Of a stretch of 64,000 bases of DNA, positions 43,329 through 54,001 are shown in pieces. The notes beneath the pieces are model-generated. The model was not told where the DNA came from. It did not search any database and was given only the letters and a program-made list of their open reading frames with translations. Where the stretch lies: positions 868,001 to 932,000 of the forward strand of contig JAFCMP010000113.1 of assembly GCA_017506865.1 (NCBI GenBank), given 5' to 3'. A program made the position numbers and the translations under genes. How positions within the stretch are numbered: position 1 is the stretch's first letter; each line of letters opens with the position of its first letter. This stretch comes from Tribonema minus (lineage: Eukaryota; Sar; Xanthophyceae; Tribonematales; Tribonemataceae).

Positions 43329-45335
43329 TCACTGCAGCAGAACGGCAATGACGGACGTGTCATCGTCCGAGCCGGAGCGGATAGCGTTGCCGACAACCGC
43401 CTCGGCGACGTTGACCGTCGTGAGCGCTTTCGCCTGGCGCTTCATGCCGGCCTTGAGCGCCGCCACGACGTGCGCCGTGTCGCAGAAGTCCCAGACGCCG
43501 TCGCTCGCGAGCAGCAGCGCGGCGGCGTCGCCGCGCGCGAGCGGGCGCAGGTGCACGACCTGGAACTGCGGCCGCGCGGAGAGGACGCCGGGCGCGAGGC
43601 AGTGGAAGTCAAGGTCGCCGAGCGCGCGCGTCGGCAGCAGCACGCCCAGGAGGCGGTTGTCCACGAAGTGGCCGCCGGCGGCGCACACGCGCGCAACCTC
43701 GTCGGGGTTCATGCAGTTGTGGCGCGCTGCGGAGGGGGGGGTGGGGGGGGGTGGGGGGGACGGGGTGAGTGCGGAGGGGCCGGGGGGCGTGGGTTCAGAG
43801 TTGAAGTTATGGCCCGAGTTGAAGTTTGGCACCGAGGGATGCCGCGCCGCATGGAGGTGACAGCGAGCGAGTTTACGCACAATGCCATAGCTTCAAGGGC
43901 ATGTGTCATAGGTGAATGAGCCCTGCTGCTTGCGGTCAATGGGGTGCAGGCGCGTCGTGCGGGGAGCGTATTGCAGGCTGCGCATTCGCACGCGGCACAG
44001 AGCTGCTGCATGGCTGCAACGCCTTCTCTCTTCGACAGCTAAACTGTTGCTTCGTCGTGGCTTGCTGTTGTGCAGTCCAGCTATCTGCCTCAGTTGACTC
44101 CCCTCCTCTCGCTGCCCCTCGTCAGCTCTACAGCACCTTCAGCAGCAACTTCAACCCGTGTGTGTTCGGTTGCCGTTGTGACAGAGCGATGCGCACTGCA
44201 GATCCTCGTGACAGCTGAGATCCTCGTGACAGCTGAGGCGACGTGATGCCGCCACAAGCAGTTGCGGGCACCGCGCCCTGTGCACCCAACTCAAATCCCC
44301 TCAGCAAATGCTGGGCATGCCTGGGTATTGCAATTTGACTGCAGTACACTTCTGTTACTTCATTTTGAGTCACATGCCCTCCCAGGCAACCAAAGCATTA
44401 ATGGCGTACTCCCAGTCAATGAGTGAGTGCGCAAGTCGATGCTTCAAAGGTCTGCAACTAGACCCAGCTGGCATGTATGGGGGGAACAACGACAGTTCGC
44501 TGAATGCCCAACACAATCACGCCTTGACCATACGACCACTGTTACACAATGATCTACAGATGCGCCTCACACACAGCTGACACCGCCGTCCTAGGGGTCA
44601 GCGTTACGGGCGGCCTGTTGCTGACCCTGACTCTGCGTAGTTGATCGCTGTGATGTCAGTGCACAGTTCCCGGTTCACCAGGACCACTGCCACCGCACCA
44701 TCAACCCCTCCCGCCGCCGCAATGTAAACTATAAGACCGCCGCGACATCACAACAATCATCCTTCACAAAGACCACTACTAACCCAGACCCTAACCTTAG
44801 CCCTCACCTGTGCTCCTCGCGGACTGCTTGTCGCCCTCCTTGACGTCACAACAGGCATCCTTCTCAAAGACCACTAATAACCTAGCCCTAATACTAGCCC
44901 TCTCACCTGAGCTCCTCACAGACTGCTTGTCGCCCTCCTTACCGTCACAACAATCATCCTTGACGAAGAACTAATGGCCTAACCCTAACCCTAACCCTAG
45001 CCCTCTCACCTGTGCTCCGTACGGACTGCTTGTCGCCCTCCTTGACGTACATGATCGCCTTGCTGTCGCCGAGGTTCGCCGTCACCACCACGCCGTCGCA
45101 CACCGCCGACACCAGCGCGCACGCGCCGCTGCAGTCCACCTCCGCCGCGCCCGCCTCAAAGTCGCCCGCCGTGCGCGCGAACGCCTCCTCCAGCGCGCCC
45201 ACGAGAATTCTTTCTAGCGTGCTCGCGTCGTGCGGCAGCGCGCCCGGGAGGCCCTCCCACGCGGCCGCGCGGCGGAAGTGCTCCGGGAAGACCTTCACCG
45301 CGGCCTTGGCGCACGCCGCGCCGCCTTCGTGACAG

Positions 45336-45366
<31 letters not shown>

Positions 45367-46917
45367 TGTAGGTATGTATGGTTTGCACGGAATGGTGGCG
45401 GCGGCGGTGCCCAGGCGGTGGCAGAGAACATCAAAACGTATAAACAGCGCGGCATGGCACTGCACGCCTGCGCGTGCACGATCACGTACTGCAAGGCTAG
45501 GGCTTGCGTGGTGGGCGTTTTGAGCGCTGCTGAAAAGCAAACTTCAAGTGCGCGTTCCGCGTCTGACTCACCAGAACTAAGCTGTTTCAACCTCTGCCGC
45601 ACACGCTGTGCAGTCTGCGGGCTGCAACTATACGGAATGTCGCCTGCTGCGTGACTGTAACCAAGTGCACCGGCCCACGAGCAGTCAATCGGTACTGCAT
45701 GTTGAGCGCGTCTGCAGGAGCACAAGGCACAGCAGCGCTCACCGTGGCCGTCAAACACGCCCAAGAGCGCGACGGTGCGGTCGCACGCATCGCTGTTGGC
45801 AAAGACGTCGCACTCAATGAGCAGCTGGTCCTCGTTCTCGCCGTTGGCGTGCCGCAGCCCCGTCGTGCTGTGCGACGACACCCTGCATGACGCGATTTCA
45901 TACACAAAGTCTGTGAGGCGATAGTCTTTGAACTTAACGCTCAACTGATAACTTATTGGTTGTGTCTCTGGCGCACGCTTAGGGGCGCAAGGCGGCGTTG
46001 AGCGTTGTGGAAGTGCAATGCAGCGTACTTGCGTGGCGTGAGGTACGCATGGCCGCCGAGGAAGCGCATGCACACGTGCGGCAGGCAAAAGAGCGTCAGT
46101 TGTATCAGTTGTCAGAGCCTGCAGTGCAGGCAGCATGCAGTGGCGTCCAAGTTGAACAACCCAAAGCGCTGCGTGTGCCGCCACATTGGTAGGAGGGTGG
46201 TCCTTGCACCACCAGCACAGGACATCCGTGCAGTCAGACTGCTCAAGTCAACTTCAAAGTTGCATCACTGTTGCTGCACTGTTGCAGAGAGCTCTATTGG
46301 TTTACACACCTGGATATGACGGGCGCGCAGCTGTTGCGAGGGGACTTGCTCCCCTTGCTACTGGGGGAGGTGCGCGAGCCGCTGCTTGACCGGATCAGGC
46401 TGGCGAAGCTATTGCTGAAGCTGCTGCGTTGCCGGGCAAAGAAGCCGGTGCCAGGCGACGTAGTCGGAGGGTGGTGAAAGCTGTGGTGCCTGTGCTGCTT
46501 GTCGGTGCACACAGCAAGATCCGAAGTAGCCCTGAGCAGCTTCAGTTCGAGGTCCGCAGCGGGATCGCTGACGGTGCCCTCGTTGCAGGCGTCAAAGAAC
46601 CCAGAACTCTGAGACACGACCTTGCTGCGACAGAACGAGAGCAGCTTTCTGCTGGATCTCGGGCCGTGGCAGCTGCTACTGGAGAGAGGTGCGGCGCTGG
46701 AGCTGGACAGTGGTGCCGTGCTCGGGTGGCTCGGCAGCGGCGTTACCGATTTCGGCGCCTCCCGAGGGCTGGACGCGCTAGCGCTCGCCACCCAGGCAGG
46801 CAGTGTTAACGTCGGCAGTTCTGTCGCCATTGCAGGATCCGCCATCATGACTGCAGCAGCTGCAGGTAGTTGCGCACACGCAAGACCACGACACGAAAAC
46901 ACAGAGTTGGTCTTCAC
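43329..46917 (-). CDS. PP2C-family protein phosphatase A
   Basis: Exons on the minus strand: 46917-46310, 45882-45743, 45324-45010 and 43726-43329. Phases 2, 1 and 1 match and the sum is 1461 nt, 486 residues. The first 200 residues are Ser/Pro/Ala-rich and unassigned. The PP2C domain shows GLRHANGENEDQ at about 211-222, DGHGG at 247-251 (built across the second junction), VVVTANLGDSKA, LPTRALGDLDF, ASDGVWDFCD near 430 and SGSDDDTSVI at the end. These are the Asp/Gly residues that hold the two metal ions of PPM phosphatases, so the enzyme should be active as a Ser/Thr phosphatase. Substrate and location are unknown. The intron after the third exon contains copies of that exon's end. It is divergent from the EME1 gene across 550 bp. 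Confidence 0.9.
44800..45060 (-). repeat. Donor-edge copies, PP2C-A third exon
   Basis: On the plus strand, CTCACCTGTGCTCC and GGACTGCTTGTCGCCCTCC at the true exon end (donor before 45010) recur at about 44805-44850 and 44900-44945. The copies run into TGACGTCACAACA-GCATCC in place of the exon's TGACGTACATGATCG. On the coding strand they lie downstream of the true donor. Confidence 0.88.
44979..45003 (+). repeat. CCCTAA telomere-like tract, PP2C-A intron
   Basis: Four units (three CCCTAA, then CCCTAG), ending just seven bases from the true donor. On the gene's own strand it reads TTAGGG. Confidence 0.85.
45335..45358 (-). repeat. Poly(C) run at PP2C-A third-exon acceptor
   Basis: 24 G on the plus strand, so 24 C on the coding strand, ending ten bases before the exon start at 45324. 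Confidence 0.85.
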
Positions 46918-47467
46918 AAAAATCGCAAATAACGCTAGATGTTGGCAATCAGCAACACCATTGAGATGCGTAGCAGTGTTGATCGGGCATTGGGGTGTCG
47001 CGTGAGCAGATGGTGTGGCGGCAGCGACAGTATACGACAGGTCGCGAGCGATCCTTCACCTTGTGTCGCACGATCACCAGCCGCTGCACAGTCTCCACGC
47101 AGCAATTTCCTCAGCGCAGCGCTCCAGCCTCGTTTGCAAGCCCCTGCAACGCCCTTCCATCACCTCTGCACCCAATACCGAGAGACCTCCTCAGAGGCGC
47201 ACCACCAAGTCTCAGTGAAAAATGAGAGCAACCCTAGCCCTATCATTCAACTTTAAACTTTCACTTCCCGCGCCTGCGGGCAGCTGGCTGGATCGCAGTA
47301 CCTCGCGGGTGTGAGCGGTCGAGTCGACCTGCTCTGTGACTGCGAAGGTGTGCGCGCTGGCCGTACATCGCATGTAGCGGTAGCTACCGAGCTGCCCTGT
47401 GCACCGAAGCTACCTAGCTGGGATTGCGAACGAGTGCCTCAGTCATCCTGCAAGGCAGCAGCGGTTC
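46918..47467. other. Divergent intergenic region
   Basis: These 550 bp separate the starts of PP2C-A (minus) and the EME1-like gene (plus), and should contain both promoters. One CCCTAGCCCTATC motif lies at 47232-47244. Nothing else recognised. Confidence 0.45.
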
Positions 47468-50367
47468 ATGGCTGCTGAGGCCATTGACCTTTGCTTGTCC
47501 AGTGACGATGAGGTGGAGCGCTTGCCCCTGCAGGGCGCCAACAGCAACGCCGCAAGGCATGCAGCGAGGCCATGCGACATCAGGTGCAACGCTGTTACCA
47601 CTGCTGTAGCTACTGTTCAATACACCTTGGAGACACAACGATCATGTACATTAGCGGCACCAGCGTCAGTATCAGCAGCCGCAGCAGCCGCCAAACACGC
47701 ACGACCAGTTTCTAGCCCCGGCGCCGCAGCCTATGACGGTGAATCATCGAGCGATGACGATCTCCTAAACATTGACGGGTTTGCTGCATTGAGACGGCGA
47801 CGAGCTGCAGAAGCAGCAGCAGCAGCTTCTGCTGCCACCAGCATACCGCAGATCAGCACAGCACCCCGGAGTGTCCCTTCGCATGTGTCAGGAAGCCAAG
47901 CATCAGCAGCGGCAGCAGCACACGAGGAAATGGCACATACAATACCGACTAGAGACAGAGCCTCGACAAGCAGTGCAGCAGCAGCAGCAGCATGGACATC
48001 AGCACCAATGGAGCGGAGCTTCTCAGCATCACGTGATGACACGGCATTCGCACCCAGGGGCACAAGGCAGCCGCCTATCAAGAACAACGGGTGCTCGCCG
48101 CTAAAAAAATCCAGCAGCAGCAGCAGCGCCAACGGCAATGGAGGCGGAAGGGTCGTGGACCTATGCATCGACAGCGACAGCGACGCTGGTGCGCCTGCCG
48201 CAGCGGCAGCAGCCTGGGGCCTGGATGTCGACGACGACGATGAGGTCATGGAGCTGACGCCGCCGTCATATTCGCAGCGCAGCGACGCCTCGGAGGCCTC
48301 GTCGGCGGGCTCCAAGCGCTCCGCGCGCAGCGCCTACGGCGGCGAGGAGTCGCAGTGCAGCCTCACAGCGCGCTACGACGGGCTGGCGCTGGCGTCGCAG
48401 CAGAGCGTCGGCAGCCAGTACGGCGACCAGTACGACGGCCCCGCTTTCCCCTCGCAGCAGAGCTTCGGCAGCCAGCACTCGGACTACGGAGGCGCCGCTT
48501 TCGCCGCAGTGTCCCGTTCGTCCAGCAGCAACAGTGCTTGCGCCGGCACTGGCAGCAGCAGCAAGGGCGGTGGCGGTGGCGGCAGCAAAGGCGGCGGCGG
48601 TGACGGTGCCAGCAGTCAGCGGGGCGGGGGCAGCAGCGGCAAGCCCAGCGGCGGCGGCGGCGGCAGCGGCGGCGGCGGCGACGATGGGGAGCCGGCGCCC
48701 AAGCGCAAGCGCGCGCGCCTGACGCCGGAGGAGCGTGAGGCGCGCGAGCGCGCCAAGGCGCAGGAGAAGGCGGACAAGGCGGCGGCGCGCGCGGCGGCGA
48801 AGGCGGAGAGCGCCGCCGCCAAGGCGCGAGAGAAGGAGGGCAAGGCGCGCGCCAAGCTCGAGCGCGCCGTCGCCACGGGGCGGCACGTCGCGCAGGAGGT
48901 CGCGTGCGTGCTGGACGCGGGCTGGCTGGACGCGATGGCGGAGCCGGACCGCGCCGCGCTGACGGAGGCGGCGGCGCGCCAGGGCGACGACAAGGAGGCC
49001 TTCAAGGTGCGCGGTGGCGGCGGCGGCGGCGGCGGCGCTCGATGGCGGTGGATGATGATCGTGTGTGTTGAGCCACAGTAGTCTGCCTGGTGGTCCTAAG
49101 AGGCAGGCTGGTTGACGTGTATTTGCAGTGATCGCGCAATGTGACAACGGTTGGTCAAGGTGCTTCGTGCCTCATTGAGTGTTTCAGAATCAGTCCTCTC
49201 GGGCATTTGGTCACGGCAGCAAGCGGTAGGCCTGCATGCTCATGCTGCACATTGCAGCGCTTGTGCGTGGACGGCTGGACATAGGCCCCCTGAGTGCAAA
49301 AAGTGAAAAAGGGCCTGTGCGCGCAGCCCAGCCAAGAGCGCAGCAGACATCCGCACGCAGTGCCTGCGGCGTACGCATTCAGCAACACACACAAGCATCT
49401 GCCGAGTCACCAACATCCAGTCCGCAACCCAAAAGCCAATTATCCCACCCTCTCGCCCCCGCCCCCCACACACCACCCCCATGCTCACCGACAACTCCAC
49501 CCGCTTGACGCGCGCACACAGGTCCTGCAGGCGCGCGGCGCAGTGCGCGGCGCCATCTGGTGGACGCGCCGCGGCCTCCTCGACGGCGGCGCCGCCGCGG
49601 AGGGCGACGGCGTCTCCATCATGCAGGAGCTGCGCGTCGTCGCCGTGGACCCGGCGGAGTTCGCGGACGCGCTGGCGGTGCCCGGCGCGCCGCCCGATAC
49701 CTACCCCGGCGTCGGCGCCCTCGTGGACGCCGTCGCGGCGCGCCTGTGCGGAGGCGGCGCCGGCGGCGGCGCGGCGCGCGTCCTGCTGCTGCTGCAGGGC
49801 GTCGCGCGCGAGCTCCACCGGCGCGTCGCGGCGCGGCACCGCGCGGCGCAGCGCGCGGGCGCGGCGGCGGCGGCGGCGGCGGCGGCGTGCCCCGGCGAGG
49901 ACGCGCTGCAGGACTGCCTCGCGTGGCTCATGGTCGCGCGCGGCGTCGAGGCGCGCGTCACGCGCACCCCCGCGGAGACGGGGCAGTACCTATGGGACCT
50001 GACGCGAGCGCTCGCGCACGGGCCGTACCGCGCCGCGCTGACGGACCTGCACTGCGTGTCGCGCGCCAAGGTGACGGTCGCCGGCGGCGCGCTGTGCGGC
50101 GCGGACAACGCCGGCGGCGGCGCCACCGCCGCCGACGTGTGGCTGCGGCAGCTGATGCAGGTGCCGGGCGTGAGCGAGCCCAAGGCGCGGAACATAGTGC
50201 GCGCGTACCCGTCGGCGCGGCGCCTCGTGCACGCGTTCACGGACCCCGCGCAGCCGCAGCCCGCGGCGCTGCTGGCGCACGTCATGTCGGAGCGGCGCGA
50301 GCTTGTGCTGAGCGAGCGCGTGTACCGCTTCTTCACGACGCGCGACCCGGACATGGTGGTCATGTAG
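47468..50367 (+). CDS. EME1: EME1-like subunit of a MUS81-type structure-specific nuclease
   Basis: Exons 47468-49006 and 49522-50367, phase 0, 794 residues. The first 430 residues are disordered, Ser/Ala/Gly-rich, with acidic SUMO-interaction-like motifs (IDLCLSSDDE at the start, VVDLCIDSDSD near 230). A KRKRARLTPEE basic stretch and a long charged helix follow. The C-terminal part has the ERCC4-like fold of EME1/MMS4. It includes VLLLLQGVAREL, then an LVARGVEARVTRTPAET-like stretch and tandem helix-hairpin-helix sequence VPGVSEPKARNIV. The MUS81 catalytic ERKxxxD motif is absent, as expected for the non-catalytic partner. In known systems MUS81-EME1 cuts branched DNA during repair and recombination in the nucleus. 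A MUS81 gene is not in this window. AATAAA at 50489 may be its poly(A) signal. Confidence 0.82.
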
Positions 50368-51143
50368 TCCAGTAGTAGAGGCACGTTGTTTGAGTATGTG
50401 GCAGGGGAGGGGGGGGGGGTAGGTGCGAGGGGTGGCGTGGTATCGCGCTCTCCCGTATCCTAGCCGCTTGGCACTGCATGCGGTTTCTAATAAAGTTGTG
50501 CGCTGTATTTTTTTGATATGTCGCACGCGCCCCGTGATCATGCAATGCGTTCATCAGTGATCGTATCTGTTACTGCGTCAATCACTGCGTTGGTGCACAT
50601 GTTCAAAGAATTTGTGATGATGCAATGCGTTCATCAGTGATCGTATCTGTTTCTGCGTCAATTACTGCGTTGCTGCACATGTTCAAAGAATTTGTGATCA
50701 TGCAATGCGTTCATCAGTGATCGTATCTGTTACTGCGTCAATTACTGTTGGTGCACGTGTTCAAAGAATTTATGGAATCGGAAACCTGATATTTCTGGCA
50801 ACTTCCTCGAGCTAAGCGCATGATACCAGCTACGCATTGGCAGTTTGGGAGCAGTAGGATACATGAACATCAGCCACTGTGGAAGCGGCGAAACCATCCT
50901 CTTAGAAGCTTCTTGTTCAAGTTGTAGCTCGGCGGGCGCGGGCGCGGGCCCAATCAGCATTTACTTCACGAAAAGTCGTGCGAGTTCTGGCAGCGGGTGC
51001 TGCGAATGAAGTCCATGATCACAAAAGATCAGTCACTACCTCCCTGAGCTTTCAGCAAACAAGTCCAGCAAGCACCAAGAAAGCAGACTTCGGCCCCGCA
51101 AGCAGACTCGAGCAATCTTCGAAGCTTCACGACTGTTGCAAAC
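50368..51143. other. Intergenic with an 80-bp tandem repeat
   Basis: The spacer holds AATAAA at 50489-50494 (possible EME1 poly(A) signal), a G-rich run at 50407-50419, the minisatellite at 50534-50771, and presumably the promoter of the cupin gene. Confidence 0.55.
50534..50771 (+). repeat. Three-copy 80-bp minisatellite
   Basis: Units start at 50534, 50614 and 50694. They share TGCAATGCGTTCATCAGTGA, TCGTATCTGTT-CTGCGTCAA and GTTCAAAGAATTT with few differences, so the array is young. Confidence 0.93.
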
Positions 51144-52405
51144 ATGTCTCCCGTCAGCAAGACCGTCTGCCTGGCCGCCTGTGGCCTTGCCCTCGGTCTG
51201 CAGTCCGCCAGTGCTGGCGCTCCCTTGCCGAACAAGCACAGGCAATTGCAAGAGGCGGCCGCCGTTGTGTCTTTCGCCTTGCCCACTCGAGCTGCATTCA
51301 GGTGAGGTTTACAATCACCCGGCATCATTGCGGCAGTGTTCGTCGTCTTGTACAAAAAGTGCTTGCACGTTCGGATTGCAGGTGCATCACTTGTCTGCGC
51401 TCGCGCGTTTCTCTTGCATCGACCGCTGGCATCTGAACGTCTCTGCTTTTTCAACAGGGCGCAATTCGTCAACAACGAGGACTTCACGTTCAACATTGAT
51501 GCGTCCAAGGCCACAACCGGCAACGGCGGCGGGTCGGCGCAGACGCTCAGCGCTGCACAGCTGCCCTCGCTGACCGGAGAGAAGGTGGCCATGGTGAAGC
51601 TTGTGCTTCAGGTGCGTGCGCGTTGACTGCTGCCTCGCATGATGCTCATCTGCGGTAGTCACCCCACGATGCTCGTTGACAAAGGTAGCAAGGGCTTGAT
51701 GCGCTGTTCATACTTTTGACATGAGCAGGATATGCACAGACAGAAGGCAGATTGGCGTGCACGCAAACATGCATCTTTTTGAAGGGTGTGCTGTTTCCGA
51801 CCATGTAGTCGCAGTTTGAGTGGGTGTGACCAACTTGACTGCCAGGAAAAGTGCAGTGCCGAAAGAGTCGGTCACAACAGTCACGCCAGCAGAACTGCAC
51901 CCCTTTGAACTCCTCCTGCAATGCCAGCACAGCAGCGTGAGTCACATTACCTGCCCCCCTCCCCCCCCCCCTTCTTAAATCGCTGTAGCCGTGCGGCATC
52001 AACCTGCCGCACGTGCACCCGCGCGCGACCGAGATCCTCTACGTCATCGACGCGCCCGCGGAGGGCGTCCTCACCGCCTTCGTCGAGGAGAACGGCGGGC
52101 GCACGATCGAAAACACCATCGTCACGGGCGAGGCGGCCTTCTTCCCGCAGGGCCTCACGCACGTGCAGGTCAACATGGGCTGCGCGCCCGCGACCATGAT
52201 CGCCGCGCTCGGCTCCGACGACTTCGGCGTGCAGACGATCACCAGCGCCGCGCTCAAGGGCCTCGCCGCCGCGGAGGGACTCGGCGAGGGACTCGCGGCA
52301 GCGCTCGGCATCGCGCAGGACCAGCTCGCGCTGCTCGTCGGCGGCTTCCCTGATGGGCCCGCGATCGGCGCCGCGGAGTGCCGCCAGCGCTGCGGCCTGC
52401 CCTAG
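51144..52405 (+). CDS. Secreted germin-like cupin
   Basis: Exons 51144-51301, 51458-51611 and 51989-52405, phases 2 then 0, 242 residues. A signal peptide is clear: hydrophobic core CLAACGLALGL and an ASA cleavage site near residue 24. The two germin motifs are present. The first is GINLPHVHPRATE with metal ligands His112, His114 and Glu119. The second is GEAAFFPQGLTHVQVN with the fourth ligand His162. The PHxHPRATE form is typical of germin-like proteins, many of which bind manganese and act as oxalate oxidase or superoxide dismutase in the extracellular matrix. Which activity this one has cannot be read from sequence. Lower identity at both ends. The acceptor before exon 3 has a C-rich tract. 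No copied exon edges are seen in its two short introns. Confidence 0.92.
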
Positions 52406-54001
52406 AGCGGTGCGCGCTGTCACACAGGCGGCGGCAGCGGTGCCGTCAGCGCTGCGGCGTGCCCCAGAGAACGCGTGTGCGTTGAGAGCACTGTGACACA
52501 GGGCGAGAAGCTGGCAGCGGCGGCGGAGGCGGCGGAGGCGGCGGCGTGGAGTGCCGCCGGGGCTGCGGGGCCTGAGAGATGCTGCATATGCTGAGCACTG
52601 TTGAGGGGCGCGGCCGCGGTGCCGCTGAGCGCTCTACATAGCGCTGCTTTAGGGAGATGTGGTTTGAGCACTGTGCAATAGCAACGCCGTTGCTACAGCA
52701 GCGGCTGCGCGCGATTGTTTAGACGGCTCTGCAGTTAAAGAGGCTGATGCTCCCACTAGAGCAGCGAGTACAGTACCACAGGTGTTTTTTTCTTTTTTTG
52801 TAAACACGAGCGTCTAGGGTATGCATGCTGGGAGTTCAGGGTAATGACAGCCCCCGCACACATATTTCTGTTTTCAAGTTCAACGACGGCTGCCGTCGAG
52901 CCACCGCTTGGCAAACACCCCAAGCCATATTGCAGTTGAAGTGCGCACCGGCGCACGTAGACCTTGTTTACATCAGACATATCACACCAATTTCGCACTG
53001 CAAATTGCGTTAAACCGGCTGATGCCAATATATATCATGTGATCTGCCATCGTCCAACTTTAACTTGAAGCTGCCCATCTTCATCTTTTCTTGCAAGCTT
53101 CTTGCAATGCTGTGCTGCGGCCGCTGTGCCAATGTCGTATTGCAGCTGCTGGTATCTGGGTTACGGCGAGAACACTCGACTCTTGTGCACGTTGTGCACC
53201 TCGCTAGGCGGTCTGGCAGTGGCAGGCAAGGGCCTGGCTATCTATGCTAGAGCAAAAGCATCCCTACGTGCGTCCCCACTCGGCCGCAAGGCATGTGACT
53301 TGGGCAAAGCAGAAAACAAGGTGGTGTCCTGTCTTGGCATCACACCCGCAGAACCAGATGTCTTCTACTACATACCTATATACTTCGGAGCACAGTATTA
53401 TAAGGTGTGTACTACATGATAGTTCTACATATCGATAGGTTAGCTACACGTGCGCAGGAGCGTGCCAGCAAATTCTGCACCTTGACGGCGGTGCCCATCC
53501 GTGATTGTGTTGGAGTCAGCGCCAGAGCATCTGATCCCATGGAAGACAGGCTTCTTATGCTTCCACAACCGCTATTAAGGCCAAAGTGCTTACACAAGGG
53601 GCTAGGGTCAGGGTTTGGTAGTGGAGAAGACCATTGCAAAGCACGGAAGCGGCCACCACAGCAGGCACAAAAGCAGCCACGCACGGCAGGTATATGTGCT
53701 CAAGGTAGATTAGCAGGCACTCTATAGCATTGAAAGTGGTTCAGCAAACAGAGATACCGCTGTCACGCCTGTACGCCAAGATGTGATCTGTGCACTGGCA
53801 TGAAACACTATGCCAAGCCAGAGAGACATCAATCTTGAGCATCAAGCATTGCAGAATACCATGGTGCTTACAAGAGGCTCTGAACGGCCTGGCGCGACCG
53901 CACATCGTGCAGCTCATCTTAATCCAGAAACCCTTCCAAATCGGCCGATTGGCCACATCATCGTTGTCCACACCATTGTCCGTGTGAGCGCTGTCACGTA
54001 C
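52406..54001. other. Intergenic or undetermined sequence
   Basis: The stretch follows the cupin gene and runs to the last exon I can place in the next minus-strand gene. 52855-52925 resembles 59295-59360 (GACGGC-GCCGTC-AGCCA core). The minus strand at about 53430-53590 has a frame with SMGSDALALTPTQSRMGTAV that could be a further 3' exon of the neighbouring gene, but I cannot place splice sites. Confidence 0.4.
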